NCBI GenBank assembly: GCA_028817895.1
Contig: JAPPOQ010000033.1
Coordinates: 1 to 64,000 of the forward strand
DNA: 64,000 nucleotides
Origin: Ahrensia sp.
Lineage (GTDB): Bacteria > Pseudomonadota > Alphaproteobacteria > Rhizobiales > Rhizobiaceae
Direction: 5' to 3'
Shown here: positions 55,399 to 64,000 of the stretch, in pieces
Layout of the letters: each line of letters starts with the position of its first letter
How positions within the stretch are numbered: the stretch's first letter is position 1
Made by a program: the position numbers and the translations under genes
Notes under the pieces: generated by a model
What the model saw: the letters and a program-made list of their open reading frames with translations, nothing else
What the model was told of the DNA's origin: nothing
Database searches by the model: none

Positions 55399-56447
55399 CG
55401 CTTGGCAAGTCTGATCTGCGCTCGCTTTTGGGCGCTGCGGAAGACCCGATGCTGTTGGTCGATCGCAATTGGTCGATTGTTGAGGCCAATGATGCAGCGG
55501 AAGAGCTTTTCGGACATGAATTGCCCGGCCAGCCGTTGGTGCGTGCCCTGCGCAACCCGGATGCGATACGAGCCTTGTCGAGTGTGCTCGACCGGGGCGG
55601 TCGGGCGAAGGCTGAGATCACGCTGTCCAATCCCGATCCGATCCCGTTTCGGCTGCGGGTGGCCTCGCTTTCCGGGGTTGAGGCAGGCGAAGCCGCGGCT
55701 GTGATCGTGTTGCGTGACATCTCCCCATGGCAGGCTGCGCAACAGATGCGCAGCGACTTCGTTGCCAATGTCAGCCACGAACTGCGCTCTCCTCTGACCA
55801 CACTGGCCGGGCTTATCGAAACGCTGCGCACCACGGCAAGTGACGATCCCGAGGCGCAGGCCCGCTTTCTGGGAATCATGTCGCGTGAGGCGGCGCGCAT
55901 GGACCGGCTCATCGGCGATCTCCTTTCGCTGTCGCGCGTTGAGGCCGATGAGCGCATACGTCCCACCGATCCAGTCGATCTGATTGCGACGATCCGCAAT
56001 GTTTTGACGATCATTGCCGAACGCGCAGAGGCCAGCGACCGCACTCTGAGTTTCGAACCTGACCTTGAAGCCTGCCTTGTGGCGGGCGATTCGGACCAAC
56101 TGACGCAGGTTTTTCAGAATCTGCTCGAAAATGCGGTGCGCTATTCGCGCCAAGGTGGTTCGGTGCACATCTCCATTGAGCGGCGCAAGCCAATGCCGAA
56201 ATTTGCCACGGAAGTTTGGGCCATCTCAATCTCCGATGAAGGCGAGGGCATCGCGCCTGAGCACATTCCGCGCCTGACCGAACGCTTTTATCGTGTCGAT
56301 TCAGGCCGTTCACGCCAGATGGGCGGAACCGGGCTCGGCCTCGCTATCGTCAAGCACATCGTCAACCGCCATCGTGGACGCTTGGTCATCACCAGCCGAC
56401 AGGGTGTCGGCACGACGATGACCGTGTTGCTGCCCGTTCTGGATTGA
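55395..56447 (+). CDS. phoR: Phosphate regulon sensor histidine kinase, without membrane segments
   Basis: Partner of PhoB (62.6 kb). 350 aa: PAS domain about 10-115, HisKA with phospho-His128 in NVSHELRSPLTTL, and HATPase_c with NLLENAVRYS, DEGEGIAPEHIPRLTERFYR and GTGLGLAIVKHIV. Usual PhoR has one or two N-terminal TM helices before the PAS domain; none is visible here, so this is a soluble form or one that relies on PstSCAB/PhoU for localisation. It begins inside the stop of the OCD-family gene. Confidence 0.9.
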   Translation: MTLGKSDLRSLLGAAEDPMLLVDRNWSIVEANDAAEELFGHELPGQPLVRALRNPDAIRALSSVLDRGGRAKAEITLSNPDPIPFRLRVASLSGVEAGEAAAVIVLRDISPWQAAQQMRSDFVANVSHELRSPLTTLAGLIETLRTTASDDPEAQARFLGIMSREAARMDRLIGDLLSLSRVEADERIRPTDPVDLIATIRNVLTIIAERAEASDRTLSFEPDLEACLVAGDSDQLTQVFQNLLENAVRYSRQGGSVHISIERRKPMPKFATEVWAISISDEGEGIAPEHIPRLTERFYRVDSGRSRQMGGTGLGLAIVKHIVNRHRGRLVITSRQGVGTTMTVLLPVLD

Positions 56448-56467
56448 GATTTCAGCCCCGTTTTCCA

Positions 56468-56496
56468 CTGTCACAAAACTGAAACATAACCGTCAC
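56468..56496 (+). promoter_or_regulatory. PHO box (three PhoB repeats) upstream of pstS
   Basis: Three 7-bp PhoB half-sites at exact 11-bp spacing: CTGTCAC (56468-56474), CTGAAAC (56479-56485) and CCGTCAC (56490-56496), each separated by an A-rich 4-bp spacer. They match the CTGTCAT-N4 consensus and lie 98-126 bp before the pstS ATG. PhoB bound here would start transcription of pstSCAB-phoU-phoB under phosphate limitation. Confidence 0.8.
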
Positions 56497-56593
56497 ACAG
56501 GGTTTGCAGTGGCGGCCTAATGCGGCGCCAACTCGGGCTCAATCTGGAGCCTTGGTTGTGAAACCAACAGTCGAAGATGGAAGGATTTCCCCA

Positions 56594-57634
56594 ATGGCTG
56601 CAACTCTCAAGACCACTCTTTCTCTCGCCTTGGCGCTTGCCGGCGCCGTCTCCTTCAGCACAATCGCACAGGCCCGCGACCAGATTCAGATCGTGGGTTC
56701 CTCCACCGTCTTTCCCTTCTCGACTGCAGTTGCTGAAACCTTCGGTCAAGGCGGAAAGTTCAAAACCCCCGTTGTTGAGTCGACAGGCTCCGGCGGTGGC
56801 ATGAAGCTGTTCTGCTCGGGTGTCGGAGAGACCACACCGGACATCACCAACGCTTCCCGTCGCATCAAGGAAGGCGAGTTCAAGAACTGCGTTGAAAACG
56901 GTGTGACACCGGTTGAAGTCAAGGTCGGCTTTGACGGTATCGTTCTTGGTTCCGCAAAGGGCGGTATCAATCTGAACCTGACCCGCGAGCAGATCTTCCT
57001 CGCGCTCGCCAAGGAAATCCCGGTTGACGGCAAGCTTGTTGCCAACCCGAACCAGACATGGGCTGACGTTGATCCTTCGCTCCCCAATGTGAAGATCGAG
57101 GTTCTAGGCCCGCCGCCAACCTCCGGCACGCGTGACGCCTTTGCCGAACTGGCTCTGGAGGGCGGCGCCAAGAAGATCGAAATGCTGGCCGCCCTGCGCA
57201 AGGAAGACAAGAAAGCCTTCGGCCGGGTTGCCCATGCCGTGCGCGAAGATGGCGCTTACGTCGAAGCAGGTGAGAACGACAATTTGATCGTTCAGAAGCT
57301 TCAGGAAAACCCAAATGCTGTCGGCGTTTTCGGCTTCTCCTTCCTCGACCAGAACAGCGACAAGCTGCAGGGCGCAACGGTTGAAGGCAACTCTCCGGAA
57401 TTCGAGAAAATCGCAGCCGGTGATTATCCGATCTCGCGGTCGCTCTATTTCTACGTGAAGAAAGAGCATGTTGGCGTTATTCCCGGCATCGAAGAGTTCG
57501 TTGCCGAGTTCACCGACGAAGGCACCTGGGGTGATGATGGGTATCTGGCCGACAAGGGTCTGATCCCGTTGGCCGAAGATGACCGCAAGGCTGTCGCCGC
57601 GCAAGCGAAGTCACTCACACCGCTTTCGATGTAA
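56594..57634 (+). CDS. pstS: Phosphate ABC transporter substrate-binding protein
   Basis: Periplasmic phosphate-binding protein of about 346 aa. Signal peptide 1-26 (ending AQA) before RDQIQIVGSSTVFPF, the phosphate loop; TGSGGGMKLFC, SRRIKEGE and SGTRDAFAELA are further phosphate contacts. ATG 56594 has AAGGA upstream; it is the first gene after the PHO box. Confidence 0.96.
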   Translation: MAATLKTTLSLALALAGAVSFSTIAQARDQIQIVGSSTVFPFSTAVAETFGQGGKFKTPVVESTGSGGGMKLFCSGVGETTPDITNASRRIKEGEFKNCVENGVTPVEVKVGFDGIVLGSAKGGINLNLTREQIFLALAKEIPVDGKLVANPNQTWADVDPSLPNVKIEVLGPPPTSGTRDAFAELALEGGAKKIEMLAALRKEDKKAFGRVAHAVREDGAYVEAGENDNLIVQKLQENPNAVGVFGFSFLDQNSDKLQGATVEGNSPEFEKIAAGDYPISRSLYFYVKKEHVGVIPGIEEFVAEFTDEGTWGDDGYLADKGLIPLAEDDRKAVAAQAKSLTPLSM

Positions 57635-57643
57635 GTCGGTATC

Positions 57644-57681
57644 GGTGGTCGGCTGCTCGCTGCGCGTGATGGCCGGCCACC
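57644..57681 (+). other. Intergenic hairpin between pstS and pstC
   Basis: GGTGGTCGGC (57644-57653) pairs with GCCGGCCACC (57672-57681) over 10 bp with one G-T pair; the loop is 18 nt. No poly-T tract follows. Such a hairpin after a binding-protein gene usually stabilises the pstS part of the mRNA and lets the receptor outnumber the permease. Confidence 0.55.
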
Positions 57682-57739
57682 ACATTCTTTCGGCGCCGTT
57701 TGAGGCTTCAAGTGGCGCCCCTCCCTTGGGACGTTCCGC

Positions 57740-59131
57740 ATGACCACAACACTGCTGTTCGGCATCGCCGTTGTGGCCATTGTCGCCTACTTTCTGGGTC
57801 GCGGACGCGCCATCCAGTTGGCGGGTCCCGATATTTCGGCCCTTCATTCTCGGCCCAGCTATCACGGCTACTATCTTGCAATTCTGGCAGCCCTTCCGGC
57901 TCTGCTGCTGATGCCGGTCTGGGCTTTCATCAGCCAACGCATCATCAGCGGCAGCATCAGTTCTCAATTTGCCTCGTATCTGGCTGATATGTCTCGGCCT
58001 CAGATCGAGGCGTTTCTGCGTGATGCCGAAACCCTTGCGGAAGGTGGCACCATCGCTTTCAGCGATGAGATGAAGGAGCAAGCGGCGCGCGCGCTCGCAT
58101 CACTTCAGTCAACATCAAGCACTTTGCTGCTCTTTTGTGTGGCGGCACTGGTCTTGGCCGGAACGGTTTGGGGTTACCGGCAAATCTCGTTGCGCAAGCG
58201 TGCCCGCCACATCGTCGAGCGCACTTTGCGGGTGTTTCTGATCGCATGTTCCGCGGTTGCTATCCTGACAACGGTTGGCATCGTCTTTTCGCTCATTTTC
58301 GAGTCTCTGCGGTTCTTCGATCGCGTTTCGGTGTTTGATTTTCTGTTCGGCATTCATTGGTCGCCGCAATCGGCCTTTGAAGGGGCAGGGCGCGAAGCCT
58401 TGGCGGAAGACAATTCCGTCATCTTCGGCGCCATTCCGCTCTTTGCGGGGACCCTGCTGATCACATTCGTTGCGATGTTGGTTGCCGGGCCAATCGGGCT
58501 GATGTCCGCGATCTATCTGTCCGACTATGCAAGCGACCGTTTCCGCGCCGTGGCCAAGCCGATGCTGGAAATTCTGGCTGGCGTCCCCACCGTGGTTTAC
58601 GGCTTCTTCGCAGCTTTGACGGTGGCCCCGGCCATTCGCGGCTGGGGCGAGGGGCTTGGCCTGTCAGTTTCGTCGGAGTCGGCACTCGCCGCCGGTGTCG
58701 TCATGGGCATTATGATCATCCCGTTTGTGTCGTCCTTGTCCGACGACGTCATCAATGCGGTGCCACAGTCTTTGCGTGACGGTTCCGCCGGTCTGGGAGC
58801 AACCAAGTCGGAAACCATTCGGAAAGTGGTGCTGCCTGCCGCATTGCCGGGCATCGTCTCGGCTATGCTGTTGGCCGTGTCGCGCGCTGTGGGTGAAACC
58901 ATGATTGTCGTCATGGCGGCGGGGCTGGCCGCCAATCTCACCATCAATCCGCTGGAAGCGGTGACCACCGTTACCGTGCAGATCGTGACGCTGCTCGTGG
59001 GAGATCAGGAGTTCGACAGCGCCAAGACTTTGGCAGCCTTTGCGCTTGGTCTGGTGCTCTTCATCATCACGCTTTGCCTCAACGTCATCGCGCTGAAGGT
59101 CGTGCAGAAATATCGTGAGCAATATGACTGA
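57740..59131 (+). CDS. pstC: Phosphate ABC transporter permease PstC
   Basis: Membrane subunit of the phosphate importer, 463 aa. An extended N-terminal part (TM helices at about 3-20, 50-70 and 130-150) precedes the common core of six TM helices with the EAA loop LRDGSAGLGATKSETIRKVVLPAALPG. The stop overlaps the pstA start region. Gene follows pstS by 105 bp. Confidence 0.95.
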   Translation: MTTTLLFGIAVVAIVAYFLGRGRAIQLAGPDISALHSRPSYHGYYLAILAALPALLLMPVWAFISQRIISGSISSQFASYLADMSRPQIEAFLRDAETLAEGGTIAFSDEMKEQAARALASLQSTSSTLLLFCVAALVLAGTVWGYRQISLRKRARHIVERTLRVFLIACSAVAILTTVGIVFSLIFESLRFFDRVSVFDFLFGIHWSPQSAFEGAGREALAEDNSVIFGAIPLFAGTLLITFVAMLVAGPIGLMSAIYLSDYASDRFRAVAKPMLEILAGVPTVVYGFFAALTVAPAIRGWGEGLGLSVSSESALAAGVVMGIMIIPFVSSLSDDVINAVPQSLRDGSAGLGATKSETIRKVVLPAALPGIVSAMLLAVSRAVGETMIVVMAAGLAANLTINPLEAVTTVTVQIVTLLVGDQEFDSAKTLAAFALGLVLFIITLCLNVIALKVVQKYREQYD

Positions 59132-60989
59132 TCTTTCGCAAAACAAGGCGGCCGATGCGGCTGAATTAGTGACCGCTGCGGGGCGCAGAAAGCAGCGCAG
59201 CAAACACACCGCAAAGCGTTTCGCGGCCGAAACAAGGTTCAAATATGTGGGGCTTGGCTGTGTTCTGCTGGCGACCGCATTTCTCGTTCTGCTGCTCTCA
59301 ACAGTTGTTGGCAATGGCGTCCCAGCCTTCACCTTTCACTATGCCAAACTGTCGGTTGATCTGACGCAGGGTGAAGTTGACCCGCAGGCTCCGGGCGAGG
59401 CCGATTATCGCGGCATCATCAATGATGGCATCGCGCAAGCCTTGCCTTTCGTTTCGGGGCGCAGCGATCGCCGCGCGGCCCGCGGGCTGGTGTCAAGCGG
59501 CGCGCGGGTTCTGTTGCGGCAGGCCGTTGTCGATGGTGACCAACCGCTGGGCGCTGCCGGGCCAGTGGCGGTTGCGCTTTCAGATACGGCAGACCTTTAT
59601 CTGAAAGGCTTCTTCGGGCGGTTGAATGATTTGACCCCGCCGGGGGTTCTCACGCTGGTTGATGATGGCGGCGGCTCGGTTTCGCTTGAAGCGCAGCAGC
59701 CCGTGTTTGCAGATTTTCTCGCGCAGGCAAGGCAGGATTTGGCGCAACGGGCCGCTCAGGCGCAACGACGCATAGATGGGCTGGAGCGCTCAGTAGCAAA
59801 TCAACAACGGATCGAAGCTGCAGCGCAATCGGCTCTGGCAGAAAATGACCTTGCCGAGGAGGACCGGGAACGCGCGCAGCAGCGGCTGACATCGGCGCAG
59901 GCGACGCTTGAGAGCCTGCAAGCGCAGATTGATGAGCTTTCGGCTCGTCGTGACGGGCTTCAGCAGCGGGCCGACGCTGAAAGTGGTGCCGAACAGCTCA
60001 CAGCGGACTATCCCTCCTTGTTTTTGGCCACAGCTGGCGGCGTCGCAAAAATCACAAGCCTCGATGCCAGCACAGCCTCCGGCGATATCCTCGTCCCGTT
60101 CCAGCAAAGCGGAACGATAGGGCAGGGTGATTGGAAGTTGCGCACATTCGAACTGCCGGAAAACGAGCGCAAGATTTCCGACAAGGAATTGATCTGGATC
60201 GAAACGCTCGATCAGGCGCAAATCATCGAAAGTGGCTGGAATGAAGCGTTCTTCACACGTGGCGCCAGCCGCGAGGCTGAGATGGCGGGCATATGGGGTG
60301 CAGTGGTCGGCTCGTTCCTGACATTGGCGGTAACGCTGATGCTCTCCTTCTTCATCGGCATCGCAGCCGCAATTTACCTGGAGGAGTTCGCTCCCAAGAA
60401 TTGGGTGACGGACCTTATCGAGGTGAACATTAACAATCTCGCAGCCGTTCCTTCTATCGTGTTCGGGCTGTTAGGGCTGGGCATTCTCATCAATGGCGTC
60501 AATCTGGGCTGGTTCACCCTTGGCGGTGGCTTTCCGCGATCCGCAGCGGTGACCGGCGGTACCGTTCTGGCATTGATGACGCTTCCCACCATTATCATCG
60601 CATCACGGGCTGCGCTGAAGGCGGTTCCGCCGTCAATTCGTGAGGCTGCCTTGGGCATTGGCGCTTCGAAGATACAGACGGTGTTCCACCATGTTCTGCC
60701 GCTTGCCATGCCCGGCATGCTCACCGGAACCATTATCGGCATGGCTCAGGCTTTGGGCGAAACGGCCCCACTTCTGATGATCGGCATGGTGGCGTTCATC
60801 GTCGATATTCCCGGTGGCGTTACCGATCCGGCGACGGTGATCCCGGTTCAGATCTATATGTGGGCGGATTTCCCCGAGCAGGCGTTCCAGCAAAAAACTG
60901 CGGCTGCGATCATGGTGCTGCTCGGTTTCCTGGTTGTGATGAATGCTGCGGCGGTGCTTCTGCGCAAGCGCTTCGAACGGCGCTGGTAA
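59124..60989 (+). CDS. pstA: Phosphate ABC transporter permease PstA with coiled-coil insertion
   Basis: Second permease subunit, about 621 aa. TM1 lies at about 42-63. It is followed by a periplasmic region of about 320 residues that includes a long coiled coil (about 194-287, rich in Gln/Ala/Glu with [14 protein letters not shown] and [14 protein letters not shown]), then the usual core of TM helices with [27 protein letters not shown] as EAA loop. Rhizobial PstA proteins are near 430 aa, so nearly 200 residues are extra. ATG 59124 overlaps the pstC stop; a GTG at 59115 is an alternative. Confidence 0.93.
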   Translation: MTDLSQNKAADAAELVTAAGRRKQRSKHTAKRFAAETRFKYVGLGCVLLATAFLVLLLSTVVGNGVPAFTFHYAKLSVDLTQGEVDPQAPGEADYRGIINDGIAQALPFVSGRSDRRAARGLVSSGARVLLRQAVVDGDQPLGAAGPVAVALSDTADLYLKGFFGRLNDLTPPGVLTLVDDGGGSVSLEAQQPVFADFLAQARQDLAQRAAQAQRRIDGLERSVANQQRIEAAAQSALAENDLAEEDRERAQQRLTSAQATLESLQAQIDELSARRDGLQQRADAESGAEQLTADYPSLFLATAGGVAKITSLDASTASGDILVPFQQSGTIGQGDWKLRTFELPENERKISDKELIWIETLDQAQIIESGWNEAFFTRGASREAEMAGIWGAVVGSFLTLAVTLMLSFFIGIAAAIYLEEFAPKNWVTDLIEVNINNLAAVPSIVFGLLGLGILINGVNLGWFTLGGGFPRSAAVTGGTVLALMTLPTIIIASRAALKAVPPSIREAALGIGASKIQTVFHHVLPLAMPGMLTGTIIGMAQALGETAPLLMIGMVAFIVDIPGGVTDPATVIPVQIYMWADFPEQAFQQKTAAAIMVLLGFLVVMNAAAVLLRKRFERRW

Positions 60990-61011
60990 CGAGTTGAAGG
61001 CAAAAGATATT

Positions 61012-61833
61012 ATGAGCACACAAGTGATGGACAAGGCGATCGGGCGAAATGATGCAGACGACGCCCATGAAGCCGCAGTGGTCAAAATCCGCTCGCGTGA
61101 CGTTTCCGTTTTCTACGGCGACAAGCAGGCTCTGCACGGCGTCGATCTCGACATCAAACCACAGCAGGTGACCGCGCTGATCGGCCCATCCGGTTGTGGC
61201 AAATCCACCTATCTGCGGTGTCTCAACCGGATGAACGACACGATCGACATTTGCCGCGTCACCGGAGAGATCTTGCTCGATGGGGAAGACATCTATGGCG
61301 AGGACATTGATGTGGTCGAATTGCGGGCCGATGTCGGCATGGTTTTCCAGAAGCCCAACCCGTTCCCCAAATCCATCTTTGAAAATGTCGCCTATGGTCC
61401 ACGCATTCACGGGCTCGCCAGGACCAAGTCCGAATTCAGCGACATCGTAGAGCGCAGCCTGCAACGGGCCGGGCTCTGGGAAGAGGTCAAGGACAGGCTG
61501 GATGAACCTGGCACCGGCCTGTCCGGCGGTCAGCAGCAGCGGCTGTGCATCGCGCGGGCGATTGCTGTCTCACCAAGCGTTATCCTGATGGACGAGCCGT
61601 GTTCGGCGCTCGATCCGATTGCCACGTCGATCATCGAGGAGCTCATCGACGAGTTGCGCCAGAATTACACCATCGTCATTGTTACGCATTCCATGCAGCA
61701 GGCCGCCCGTGTGAGCCAGGAGACGGCCTTCTTCCACCTCGGCAATATCGTCGAGACCGGACTGACGGATGACATTTTCACCAACCCGAAGGATCCGCGC
61801 ACGGAGAGCTACATCTCCGGCAGGATCGGCTAA
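61012..61833 (+). CDS. pstB: Phosphate ABC transporter ATP-binding protein
   Basis: ATPase of the phosphate importer, 273 aa. Walker A is GPSGCGKS (58-65), the signature LSGGQQQRL, Walker B VILMDEP, and the switch His in VIVTHSM. ATG 61012 begins MSTQVM; the frame is open upstream inside pstA. Downstream gap to phoU is 60 bp. Confidence 0.97.
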   Translation: MSTQVMDKAIGRNDADDAHEAAVVKIRSRDVSVFYGDKQALHGVDLDIKPQQVTALIGPSGCGKSTYLRCLNRMNDTIDICRVTGEILLDGEDIYGEDIDVVELRADVGMVFQKPNPFPKSIFENVAYGPRIHGLARTKSEFSDIVERSLQRAGLWEEVKDRLDEPGTGLSGGQQQRLCIARAIAVSPSVILMDEPCSALDPIATSIIEELIDELRQNYTIVIVTHSMQQAARVSQETAFFHLGNIVETGLTDDIFTNPKDPRTESYISGRIG

Positions 61834-61893
61834 AGAACAAGGCAAGCTTTAGCAAACCTTCGGCCCCGGCGGCGGGGCCAGAAAGGCAAAGCC

Positions 61894-62616
61894 ATGAACG
61901 AAAATCCTCATATCGTATCCGCTTTTGACAAGGATCTTCGCCAAATCGAAAACCTTGTCGTGACCATGGGCGGCCTCGTCGAACAACAGCTTGAACAAGC
62001 AGCAGAAGTGATCATCAGTCGCGATTTAGAGCTCGCAGACCAACTCATCGCGTCCGATGACGAGGTCGACAAGCTGGAGATCGAGATCGACTCACTCGTC
62101 GTGCGCATCATCGCATTGCGGCAGCCCAAAGCGCAGGATTTGCGCAGCGTCCTGGCGGCGCTGAAAGTTGCCGCTGATCTGGAGCGCATTGGCGATTATG
62201 CCAAAAACCTCGCCAAGCGCACCCATGTTCTGGCGCAGGTCCCTATTGTTGGCGACAGCGCTAAGAGCGTGCGGCGCATGTGCAAAATGGTGCGGCAGAT
62301 GGTCAAGGATGTGCTGGACGCCTATCTGACCCGCGACGAGGCGGCGGCCAATGAGGTTTGGTTGCGCGACGAGGAGGTCGATCAGATCCACAACAATCTG
62401 TTTCGTGCTCTCCTCACCTACATGTTGGAAGATCCGCGCAACATCACGCCCTGTATGCATCTTTTGTTCATCGCCAAGAATGTCGAGCGCATGGGTGACC
62501 ACACGACATCGATTGCCGAGCAGATCCAGTTTCTCGTATCCGGCGAAATGCCGGAAGAAGACCGGCCAAAAGGCGATGTCACCAGCACCACACTTGTTGA
62601 AGCCAAGGCGAGGTAG
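61894..62616 (+). CDS. phoU: Phosphate signalling/transport regulator PhoU
   Basis: Negative regulator linking PstSCAB to PhoR, 240 aa in two PhoU helix-bundle repeats (about 15-105 and 120-215). Metal-binding E/DxxxD motifs are seen at LERIGDYAKNLAKR and VERMGDHTTSIAEQ. It is followed by phoB at 8 bp. Confidence 0.95.
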   Translation: MNENPHIVSAFDKDLRQIENLVVTMGGLVEQQLEQAAEVIISRDLELADQLIASDDEVDKLEIEIDSLVVRIIALRQPKAQDLRSVLAALKVAADLERIGDYAKNLAKRTHVLAQVPIVGDSAKSVRRMCKMVRQMVKDVLDAYLTRDEAAANEVWLRDEEVDQIHNNLFRALLTYMLEDPRNITPCMHLLFIAKNVERMGDHTTSIAEQIQFLVSGEMPEEDRPKGDVTSTTLVEAKAR

Positions 62617-62624
62617 AACAACTC

Positions 62625-63320
62625 ATGAGCCAGACAGCCACGATCCTGGTTGTTGAAGACGAAGAAGCGCAGCTTGAAGTGCTGCGCTACAATTTGGCCA
62701 AAGAGCGCTTCAACGTAATTGCCGCAGATGACGGCGAAGAGGCGCTTCTGGTCGCGCGCGAAGAGATGCCGGATGCGATCGTGCTCGACTGGATGCTGCC
62801 ATCGCTTTCCGGTATTGAGGTGTGCCGCCGTCTGAAAGCGTCTGACGAGACTTCGGCTATTCCCGTTCTGATGCTGACGGCGCGGGGAGAGGAGTCTGAC
62901 CGCATTCGAGGGCTTGAAACCGGCGCAGATGACTACATCGTCAAACCCTACAGCGTGGGTGAGTTGATCGCTCGTATTCGCACGCGGCTGCGCGTCACAC
63001 GCCCATCAACGACCGGCGAAACGCTGACATTCGAGGATATTGCGGTCGATACTGAACAGCATCGAGTAACCCGGGCAGGGAAGCCGCTGAAGCTCGGCCC
63101 AACCGAGTTTCGGCTGCTTACAGTGTTCATGGAACGGCCCAAACGCGTTTGGAGCCGAGACTCCCTGCTTGACCGGGTTTGGGGGCGCGATTCTGAGGTC
63201 GATCTTCGCACTGTTGATGTCCATGTCGGTCGTTTGCGCAAAATCCTCAATGCTGGCAATGCGACCGACCTCATCCGCACCGTACGCGGCGCGGGCTATT
63301 CGCTGGACGCGGATGCCTGA
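62625..63320 (+). CDS. phoB: Phosphate regulon response regulator PhoB
   Basis: OmpR-type transcription factor of 231 aa. The receiver domain has EDEE (acidic pocket), phospho-acceptor Asp55 in VLDWMLP, MLTAR and the Lys in DYIVKPYS; the winged-helix DNA-binding domain (about 130-228) has LGPTEFRLLTVFMERPKRVWSRDSLLDRVWG and VDVHVGRLRKIL. It binds PHO boxes such as that at 56468. phoR is separated from it at the other end of the operon. Confidence 0.97.
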   Translation: MSQTATILVVEDEEAQLEVLRYNLAKERFNVIAADDGEEALLVAREEMPDAIVLDWMLPSLSGIEVCRRLKASDETSAIPVLMLTARGEESDRIRGLETGADDYIVKPYSVGELIARIRTRLRVTRPSTTGETLTFEDIAVDTEQHRVTRAGKPLKLGPTEFRLLTVFMERPKRVWSRDSLLDRVWGRDSEVDLRTVDVHVGRLRKILNAGNATDLIRTVRGAGYSLDADA

Positions 63321-63366
63321 CGATTGGAGATGCTATTCACCGGCCCGCATCTGGACGGCCATTGCT

Positions 63367-64000
63367 TCATTTCGGCGCTGACAGACGAAAGACCTCTACT
63401 GGCTCGCGCATGCCCTTGAGGCTGATTTCGCCGATGGATTCGACCGCGAAATCATCCTCTATCGCTGTCGATGCACGCGGGCTTACAAGGATTTCCCCGT
63501 CGGAGGCCTGATCGGACAGCCTGGCCGCAAGGTTTACCGCCGTGCCGGAAGCCGTGTAGTCATAGCGGTCTTCGTAACCCACCATGCCGACCGTTGCATA
63601 GCCAAGCGATATGCCGACGCCGAAGCCGAGACGGTGGCCCAGTCGTTTCCACTGCTTGGAGAGATCCTGCATTCTTGCCCTCATGGCGATGGCCAACCGA
63701 ACAGCTTCGCCGGCTGGGTCTTCACAGGCTACGGGGTCGTTGAAGAGCACCATAATCCCGTCGCCCATTCGGTGATCGACACCAGCTCCGTATTGATTGA
63801 TGAGCTTGCCCATTTCCTGATGATAGGTTTGCAGCACTTCAATGGTCTCTTCCGGCTCAGCCGTTTCACAAAAAGCCGTGAAACCACGAATATCGCAGAA
63901 CAAGACACCCAACAGCGCCCGGTGGCTCGACAATACTCCTTCAGACCCTTGTGCAACCACGGTGTTGGCGACTGCGGCGGGCAGAAATCGCTTGAGCTTG
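63367..64000 (-). CDS. Adenylate/guanylate cyclase domain protein (partial, runs off the window)
   Basis: C-terminal part of a class III nucleotide cyclase; the frame remains open to the window edge (upstream residues KLKRFLPAAVANT), so the start lies outside. Metal-binding Asp are in FCDIRGFTAF and MGDGIMVLFNDP, and the transition-state Asn/Arg region is in YTASGTAVNLAARL. The DLRG/RFLP segment before the domain is usual in rhizobial cyclases having an N-terminal sensor or channel part. It is convergent with phoB, 46 bp away. Confidence 0.88.
   Translation of the reverse strand, partial: KLKRFLPAAVANTVVAQGSEGVLSSHRALLGVLFCDIRGFTAFCETAEPEETIEVLQTYHQEMGKLINQYGAGVDHRMGDGIMVLFNDPVACEDPAGEAVRLAIAMRARMQDLSKQWKRLGHRLGFGVGISLGYATVGMVGYEDRYDYTASGTAVNLAARLSDQASDGEILVSPRASTAIEDDFAVESIGEISLKGMREPVEVFRLSAPK

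Overview
The window is chromosomal DNA from an alphaproteobacterium of the Rhizobiales (Hyphomicrobiales), most like the marine or saline Phyllobacteriaceae/Ahrensiaceae-type lineages. The evidence is gene order and protein families typical of that order: tldD - invasion-associated locus B - cox operon - ispH - thrB - rnhA - peroxiredoxin; thrC - M16 peptidase - GNAT - EAL protein; mutL beside DUF2093; and phoR-pstSCAB-phoU-phoB. The genus cannot be named from sequence reading alone. No rRNA, tRNA, CRISPR array, insertion sequence or prophage was seen. Most of the window is dense core genome with many 1-4 bp start/stop overlaps.

Layout. 1-9.2 kb is housekeeping: histidine phosphatase, DUF21/CBS transporter-like protein, fabI, a DnaJ-like chaperone, a surface lipoprotein, pdxH, an ArsC/Spx-like protein, a class II aldolase, an unusual secreted trypsin-like zymogen, tldD and IalB. 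9.4-16 kb is the aa3-type cytochrome c oxidase operon (coxB, ctaD, an unrecognised 4-TM protein, ctaB, a small membrane protein, ctaG, ctaE, SURF1), followed by ispH, thrB and rnhA. 18.4-33.6 kb holds a peroxiredoxin, a DsbD-N-like protein, YqgE, a large 7TM-PAS-GGDEF-EAL protein, GNAT, M16 peptidase, thrC, mutL, a small sugar-acid oxidation cassette (SMP-30 lactonase, isopropylmalate-dehydrogenase-like enzyme, Gfo/Idh/MocA) and a tiny secreted protein. 33.7-38.9 kb is an envelope and oxidative-stress block: DUF3772-MscS channel, ECF sigma factor with anti-sigma factor, exported MsrB, a structured intergenic element and DUF2177.

39.6-47.6 kb is the most interesting accessory region: a carnitine / gamma-butyrobetaine catabolic cluster. 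It encodes a BKACE-type dehydrocarnitine cleavage enzyme, an SGNH hydrolase, an HD-domain protein that keeps all six ligand positions of the PhnZ/TmpB mixed-valent diiron oxygenases, L-carnitine dehydrogenase, acyl-CoA dehydrogenase, an ADP-forming acyl-CoA ligase and a CaiD-like hydratase. Two small unknown genes in toxin-antitoxin-like arrangement sit in it on the opposite strand. The LcdH here lacks the C-terminal thioesterase extension of its Rhizobium relatives, and no hotdog thioesterase is present, so the SGNH and HD genes are candidates for missing or extra steps.

47.6-53.9 kb (minus strand) carries a TVP38 membrane protein, an SDR translationally coupled to a brnTA toxin-antitoxin pair, and a fatty-acid beta-oxidation operon (thiolase, enoyl-CoA hydratase, bifunctional FadB-like protein) with a TetR-style palindrome upstream. 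54.1-63.3 kb holds an SCP2 protein, an ornithine-cyclodeaminase-family protein and the complete phosphate regulon, with a PhoR lacking membrane segments, a clear three-repeat PHO box before pstS and a PstA with a large coiled-coil insertion. A class III adenylate cyclase runs off the right edge.
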